Of a stretch of DNA of 64,000 nucleotides, positions 60,115 to 64,000 are shown piece after piece. Position numbers and translations under genes: made by a program. The DNA lies in contig NC_133169.1 of NCBI RefSeq assembly GCF_040802235.1, positions 47,995,034-48,059,033 of the forward strand. The letters run 5' to 3'. This DNA is from Manis javanica (lineage: Eukaryota; Chordata; Mammalia; Pholidota; Manidae). The notes below the pieces were generated by a model. It saw nothing but the letters and a program-made list of their open reading frames with translations, was not told the origin of the DNA and did no database searches. Each line of letters begins with the position of its first letter. The stretch's first letter is position 1.

Positions 60115-60310
60115 TGTGTTGGCAGCCGCGCTCAGAAAATAGCGCCCAATGCAGGGCAGCCGGAAGGCCCCGAACTTCCTAATGACAAATCATCCCACAC
60201 CACTAAACTACATGCTAATTGCGCCTTGGCATAAGGACCAATGAGACCCACCAAATGGTTATGCTAATAAGGCATATGGAGCCGCACCAACCAGGTCAGA
60301 GCATGAGAAC

Positions 60311-60317
60311 TATATAA
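60311..60317 (+). promoter_or_regulatory. LTR TATA box
   Basis: TATATAA within the LTR, about 60 bp upstream of the polyadenylation signal, consistent with a transcription start near 60340 (inferred). Confidence 0.75.
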
Positions 60318-60377
60318 GCAAGCCTCTCCTTCCCCTCTGGGTCCTGCCCAACTCATTTGTTTCACAAAGAGCTGAAG

Positions 60378-60383
60378 AATAAA
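60378..60383 (+). terminator. LTR polyadenylation signal AATAAA
   Basis: Canonical AATAAA within the R region of the LTR. Confidence 0.8.
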
Positions 60384-60452
60384 GCTTTCTGCAGAAGAAT
60401 CCTGCTGTTGTTGCATGCTGTTCTTGCTGGCGAGGACAGGGCACGCGACAAG

Positions 60453-60470
60453 TGGTGCCGAATCCCGGGA
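60453..60470 (+). promoter_or_regulatory. Primer-binding site, closest to tRNA-Phe
   Basis: TGGTGCCGAATCCCGGGA. From memory of the tRNA-Phe 3' end, it differs from the perfect complement at one position of 18 (an A to T at the 11th base). This tRNA is also used by some other class II and class I ERVs. Two bases separate it from the LTR. Confidence 0.75.
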
Positions 60471-60551
60471 ACCAGAACATCACCGGCACAGGGAGGACCC
60501 TTCAGACATCTGGAGAGGATTCAGAACTGCAGGTCAGAAGAAAGCCCGGAG

Positions 60552-60559
60552 GGGTAAGT
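60552..60559 (+). promoter_or_regulatory. Major splice donor in ERV leader
   Basis: GG|GTAAGT is a near-perfect donor between primer-binding site and gag. It is suitable for the subgenomic env transcript. The acceptor would be outside the window. Confidence 0.65.
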
Positions 60560-60620
60560 TCCGAGAGGCCCCTGCTTTTTAGGATGATGGTTGATGGTTC
60601 TCTGTAAATAAGGAGGCACC

Positions 60621-62378
60621 ATGGGGAATGCACCGTCATTAGTCACGGCGCTGCAGACAGCTCTCAAAGAGCAAAACTTGAAGGTCTCCAGCAAAGTCTT
60701 AGGATCTTTTGTGAAGGAGATAGACCGTGTGGCCCCCTGGTTCATTTGTTCAGGGTCCCTCTCAATCCCGAGCTGGGACAAACTGGGGAAAGATCTTGAT
60801 AGAGAGGAGGAGGAGGGTAGCCTGAGGGGAGGCAGCAAGCCCCTCTGGAAACTGATTAGAGCTTGTCTGCAAGATGAGAGATGTGAAAAGGTAATAAAAG
60901 AAGGTCAGAGAGCATTGACAGATATCCAAGAGAGCATGTCAGAAACGGAACAGGAAACAGAGAGCGTGCGCGGCCGAAAAAAGGCCACAAAAACGAAGGT
61001 AAAGAAACCTCAGAGTGAGGGAGAAAGCCCGCCTAGGGCAAAAGCGAAAGAGCCCCGAGAAGCGAGTGACGATCGCCTCGGAGAAAATAGTAAATACCCC
61101 TGGAAAAAGTTGAGGGACCTCCAACTCTTCAATAGGGAATCTGAGGAGGAATTAACGTCCGCAGAGGAAGGGGAAGAAAATAAAACCGCAGAGTGCAGAA
61201 GTAAGGGAACTGGCAAAGTTGAAAAGCGGACCAAGGAAAAAATGAAAGCAGGGTGTCCCCCGACGCCCGTTGCCCCGCCACCTTACGTGAGTGGCGCACC
61301 CTCCTTTTGCCACCCAGATACTCTTCAGGCAATTAGACAAATGTTTCCTGTATTTGAGGATAACGGTGTACGCTCTCACCAGCCCCTGAGCCATAAACAA
61401 GTTAAGGAGTTAGCAGAATCCGTTCGGGCTTATGGGGTCAGTGCCAACTATACCATAGCACAAGTTGAGAGATTAACAGAGACAGCCATGATACCCGCAG
61501 ACTGGCAATATGTAACTAAGGCATGCCTTTCTAGTATGGGGCAATACATAGAATGGAAGGCATTGTGGCATGATATCAGCATGACCCAGGCACGCGCAAA
61601 CGCGGCCGAAGGACAGCCTGCATGGTCATATGATATGCTGACAGGCCAAGGACAGTGGGTAGCCAACCAGACCGCCTTCCCCTTACAGGTATACGCACAA
61701 ATAAACACGTGCGCCGCCAAGGCATGGAAAGCCCTCACCAACAAAGGAGAAGTATCAGGCAATTTGACAAAAACTATTCAGGGACCGAGCGAGCCATTTT
61801 CTGACTTTGTCGCTCGTATGATGGAGGCCGCAGGCAGAATATTTGGAGATCAGGAACAAGCAATGCCCCTAGTGGAGCAATTAGTATTTGAACAATGTAC
61901 CAAGGAATGCAGACAGGCGATAACACCCTGGAAACAAAAAGGGATACATGCCTGGTTGAAAGCCTGTAGAGAAATAGGAGGGCCACTCACCAATGCGGGC
62001 CTAGCCGCGGCCATATTACAGAGCCACAAACAAGCCAGGATCACTAACAGAAGTATCAAATGCTTTCAATGCGGGAAATTAGGACATATAAAGAGAGAGT
62101 GTAGGAGCCCAGCTTCAGAACAAACAACCCAAAAGACCCCTGGGTTGTGCCCTAAGTGTAAGAAAGGCAGGCATTGGGCTAATGAGTGCCGGTCTATTAA
62201 AGATATAGAAGGGAAACCCTTAGAACTGCCAAAAAACGCCCAGAGGGGCCCCCGTCACCAGGGCCCGCAAATATATGGGGCAACCAGCACGCAAGTGTCA
62301 TTCGGGAACAACCAGGCCCCCCAAGGAGAGTCACTTCAAGTTCCGCGGGATTGGACATCCGTGCCACCACCAGAATAG
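60621..62378 (+). CDS. gag: Betaretrovirus-like Gag polyprotein, intact
   Basis: Gag assembles virus particles and packages RNA. 585 residues, ATG in good context (caccATGG). Seen in order: N-terminal M-G-N for myristoylation with a matrix-like domain (about 1-100); a long charged Lys/Glu-rich linker (about 105-210); a late-domain P-P-P-Y at 219-222; capsid with a major homology region starting Q-G-P-S-E at 387; nucleocapsid with two zinc knuckles C-X2-C-X4-H-X4-C at 481 and 510. The 3' end overlaps the pro frame (-1), with A-AAA-AAC at 62231-62237. No stop or frameshift, so the element is recent. Class II ERV (ERVK/MMTV/IAP-like) by layout. Confidence 0.93.
   Translation: MGNAPSLVTALQTALKEQNLKVSSKVLGSFVKEIDRVAPWFICSGSLSIPSWDKLGKDLDREEEEGSLRGGSKPLWKLIRACLQDERCEKVIKEGQRALTDIQESMSETEQETESVRGRKKATKTKVKKPQSEGESPPRAKAKEPREASDDRLGENSKYPWKKLRDLQLFNRESEEELTSAEEGEENKTAECRSKGTGKVEKRTKEKMKAGCPPTPVAPPPYVSGAPSFCHPDTLQAIRQMFPVFEDNGVRSHQPLSHKQVKELAESVRAYGVSANYTIAQVERLTETAMIPADWQYVTKACLSSMGQYIEWKALWHDISMTQARANAAEGQPAWSYDMLTGQGQWVANQTAFPLQVYAQINTCAAKAWKALTNKGEVSGNLTKTIQGPSEPFSDFVARMMEAAGRIFGDQEQAMPLVEQLVFEQCTKECRQAITPWKQKGIHAWLKACREIGGPLTNAGLAAAILQSHKQARITNRSIKCFQCGKLGHIKRECRSPASEQTTQKTPGLCPKCKKGRHWANECRSIKDIEGKPLELPKNAQRGPRHQGPQIYGATSTQVSFGNNQAPQGESLQVPRDWTSVPPPE
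62231..62237 (+). promoter_or_regulatory. gag-pro -1 ribosomal frameshift heptamer AAAAAAC
   Basis: A-AAA-AAC in the gag frame (codons AAA at 62232 and AAC at 62235). This is the slippery site type used by MMTV gag-pro. The pro frame is open from 62201, so the slip yields a Gag-Pro fusion. Confidence 0.88.
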
Positions 62379-63151
62379 TGTTGACTCCACAGATGGGAGT
62401 TCAGCCTATCCCTTCAGACTTTAAAGGCCCCCTACCACCAAATACCATTGGGTTACTCCTAGGGCGCTCTTCTGCTGCATTGAAAGGCCTGGTAGTTCAT
62501 CCCGGAGTTATAGATCAAGATTATGAAGGACAGGTAAAAATCATGTGTTCGGCTCCCAGAGGAATCTATCCTATATCCCCGGGAGACCGCATAGCCCAGC
62601 TCTTAGTTTTACCTAGTCTCCAAGCCAATTATCCTGCTACCAACACGGAGAGGGGAGAAAGGGGCTTCGGCTCCTCTGACTGGGATTCAGCCTTCATAGT
62701 ATTAGATTTAGCAGACAGACCAAAATTAACTCTTCAAATAGAGGGAAAGAGCTTTGAGGGAATCCTAGACACTGGAGCAGATAAAAGTATTATCTCTGCA
62801 ACCTGGTGGCCCTCCAAGTGGCCTGTGACCCAATCCTCACATTCATTACAAGGTTTAGGATATGAGTCAAGCCCTTCAATTAGTGCCAAACCATTGAAAT
62901 GGCGAGCCCCTGAAGGACAAGAGGGTACAGTCACCCCTTATGTACTCCCTCTACCGGTCAATTTATGGGGGAGGGATGTCATGAGAGACTTAGGCCTCAA
63001 ACTCATTAATGAATACTCCACCCCCGCCCAAGGCATGATGATGGACATGGGATACATCCCTGGCAAGGGGCTGGGGAAACACCAACAGGGACACATAGAG
63101 CCCATCCTGCCCAAAGTAAAGAATGACCGTCATGGCCTGGGTTTTTCATAG
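62237..63151 (+). CDS. pro: dUTPase-protease (Pro) with C-terminal G-patch, made by -1 frameshift
   Basis: No ATG is needed; it is entered from gag. All five dUTPase motifs are visible: S-S-A-G-L-D (about 62339), [18 protein letters not shown], and R-G-E-R-G-F-G-S. The aspartic protease follows with catalytic D-T-G-A-D at 62768 and a G-R-D block near the end. Then a G-patch (G-Y-I-P-G-K-G-L-G), characteristic of betaretroviral proteases. dUTPase limits uracil incorporation; the protease matures Gag. Intact. It ends TAG at 63149-63151, just after the pol slip site. Confidence 0.92.
   Translation, partial: RPEGPPSPGPANIWGNQHASVIREQPGPPRRVTSSSAGLDIRATTRIVLTPQMGVQPIPSDFKGPLPPNTIGLLLGRSSAALKGLVVHPGVIDQDYEGQVKIMCSAPRGIYPISPGDRIAQLLVLPSLQANYPATNTERGERGFGSSDWDSAFIVLDLADRPKLTLQIEGKSFEGILDTGADKSIISATWWPSKWPVTQSSHSLQGLGYESSPSISAKPLKWRAPEGQEGTVTPYVLPLPVNLWGRDVMRDLGLKLINEYSTPAQGMMMDMGYIPGKGLGKHQQGHIEPILPKVKNDRHGLGFS
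63139..63145 (+). promoter_or_regulatory. pro-pol -1 ribosomal frameshift heptamer GGGTTTT
   Basis: G-GGT-TTT in the pro frame (GGT at 63140, TTT at 63143), fitting X-XXY-YYZ. It is three bases before the TAG of pro. The -1 frame from 63145 is open to the window end. A downstream pseudoknot was not tested. Confidence 0.85.
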
Positions 63152-64000
63152 GGGCCATTGAAGATGCCATGCCCATACCTTGGCTCACAGAGGAGGCCGT
63201 ATGGGTTCCTCAGTGGCCCCTATCCTCTGAAAAATTAGAAGCAGCTCATTGCTTAGTGCAAGAGCAGCTCCAAGTGGGACACCTAGAACCCTCTGTGTCC
63301 CCATGGAACACACCCATATTTGTAATCAGGAAAAAGTCAGGATCATGGAAGTTGCTTCATGATCTGAGAGCAGTAAATGCTCAAATGAGAATGCTTGGAC
63401 CCGTACAACGGGGACTGCCACTCCTCTCTGCCTTACCCAAAGAATGGAAAGTGCTCATAATAGATATTAAAGATTGTTTCTTTTCTATACCTCTAAGCTC
63501 CAAGGACAGGGAAAGATTTGCTTTTACTTTGCCAGCTATTAACCATGAACAACCCGATGCCAGATTTCAGTGGAAGGTCCTCCCTCAAGGAATGGCAAAT
63601 AGCCCCACCATATGTCAACTGTACGTTCAGCGAGCGCTAGACCCAATTCGTAAGACCTATCCCACGCTAAAGATCATCCATTACATGGATGACATCCTTC
63701 TTTGCTCCCCACAACCAGCAGAAATAGAAGAAGCATATATAGATCTCACTAGATCCCTAGAAAATTGGAGACTGAATATAGCAAGCGAGAAGGTCCAAAA
63801 ATCTAGTGTTAGCAAATTCCTAGGAGCAACCATTTACACAGATGTAATTTGCCCCCAAAAGCTTGAGATAAGACATAATCAATTGCGAAATTTGAATGAC
63901 TTCCAAAAACTCCTAGGAGATATTAATTGGTTGCGCCCATACTTAAAGATACCCACCACTGAATTGACTCCACTATTTAAAACCCTAGAAGGAGACCCAC
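63145..64000 (+). CDS. pol: Pol N-terminal part: reverse transcriptase, runs off window
   Basis: 285 codons without a stop, in the -1 frame relative to pro. RT motifs occur in order: [16 protein letters not shown] with the first catalytic Asp; L-P-Q-G-M-A-N-S-P; and Y-M-D-D at 63682-63693 with the two other catalytic Asp. A F-L-G-A block and a '[12 protein letters not shown]' block, typical of betaretroviral RT connection regions, follow. RNase H, integrase, env and 3' LTR must lie beyond 64000. The enzyme looks intact as far as seen. Confidence 0.92.

Larger units (their letters stand above)
60115..60450 (+). repeat. 5' LTR of betaretrovirus-like ERV (about 335 bp)
   Basis: Begins TGTGTTGGCAG (start at 60115 or 60117) and ends '...gcacgcgaca', two bases before the primer-binding site. 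It contains TATATAA at 60311-60317 and AATAAA at 60378-60383, so U3-R-U5 order is intact. The 3' LTR lies beyond the window, so age cannot be estimated here. Confidence 0.85.

Noticed and set aside
62301..62323. GGGAAC and CCCCCCA as gag-pro slippery sites
   Set aside because: GGGAAC lacks one A of the heptamer, and CCCCCCA is in the wrong phase for the gag frame. A-AAA-AAC at 62231 is in the correct phase.

Overview
The window is eukaryotic, mammalian nuclear DNA made almost entirely of retroelements. It holds several ages of LINE-1 (L1), a MIR SINE, a 5S rRNA pseudogene, a HAL1-like half-LINE and at least two endogenous retroviruses (ERVs). No Alu, B1/B2, CAN-SINE or BovB sequence was recognised. 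That excludes nothing strictly, but it fits a SINE-poor placental lineage with active L1; a pangolin-like genome is a guess only. No host protein-coding exon could be identified with confidence. The one clear host-type regulatory signal is a CpG island near 56.0-56.7 kb.

Layout. 1-14.6 kb is AT-rich intergenic DNA with decayed repeats: a 69-bp tandem duplication, MIR, antisense L1 at 6.8-10.0 and 11.0-12.4 kb, a 5S pseudogene, and the LTR/PBS remnant of a tRNA-Leu-type ERV. 14.66-23.36 kb is a nearly complete L1 (copy A, plus strand) with perfect target-site duplications (TSDs). It has a monomeric 5'UTR, ORF1, ORF2, a 3'UTR and a 1.8-kb extra 3' tail. 26.7-30.1 kb is an older L1 with an internal gap. 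32.04-34.95 kb (minus strand) is the 3' half of a class I (gammaretrovirus-like) ERV: end of integrase, an uninterrupted 561-codon env, and the 3' LTR. It is fused to a 5'-truncated L1 (copy B, 34.95-39.27 kb, minus). Copy B abuts a full-length L1 (copy C, 39.27-47.79 kb, minus) whose 1280-aa ORF2 is open. 48.9-54.5 kb holds a HAL1-like element and older L1 pieces. The right edge (60.12-64.0 kb, plus) is the 5' part of a well-preserved betaretrovirus-like ERV: LTR, tRNA-Phe-like PBS, gag, dUTPase-protease, and the start of pol running off the window.

What is most unusual. The three younger L1 copies (A, B, C) carry the same extra 3' tail, built as L1 3'UTR - A-run - about 165 bp - A-run - about 1640 bp - A-run. 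Its last segment contains a decayed retroviral transmembrane-Env segment and ends just after an AATAAA. This reads as two serial 3' transductions, the second capturing the 3' end of an ERV, fixed in an amplifying L1 lineage. Copies A and C also share an FLDD reverse-transcriptase motif in place of the usual FADD still present in copy B. The TSDs of copy A show that the 8.7-kb unit moved as one piece.

How parts relate. The betaretroviral ERV keeps both expected -1 frameshift heptamers in the correct frame, so gag, pro and pol would be made as nested fusions. The env at 32.6-34.3 kb lost its 5' provirus to a deletion junction with L1 copy B yet remains open, which makes it a candidate captured (syncytin-like) env.
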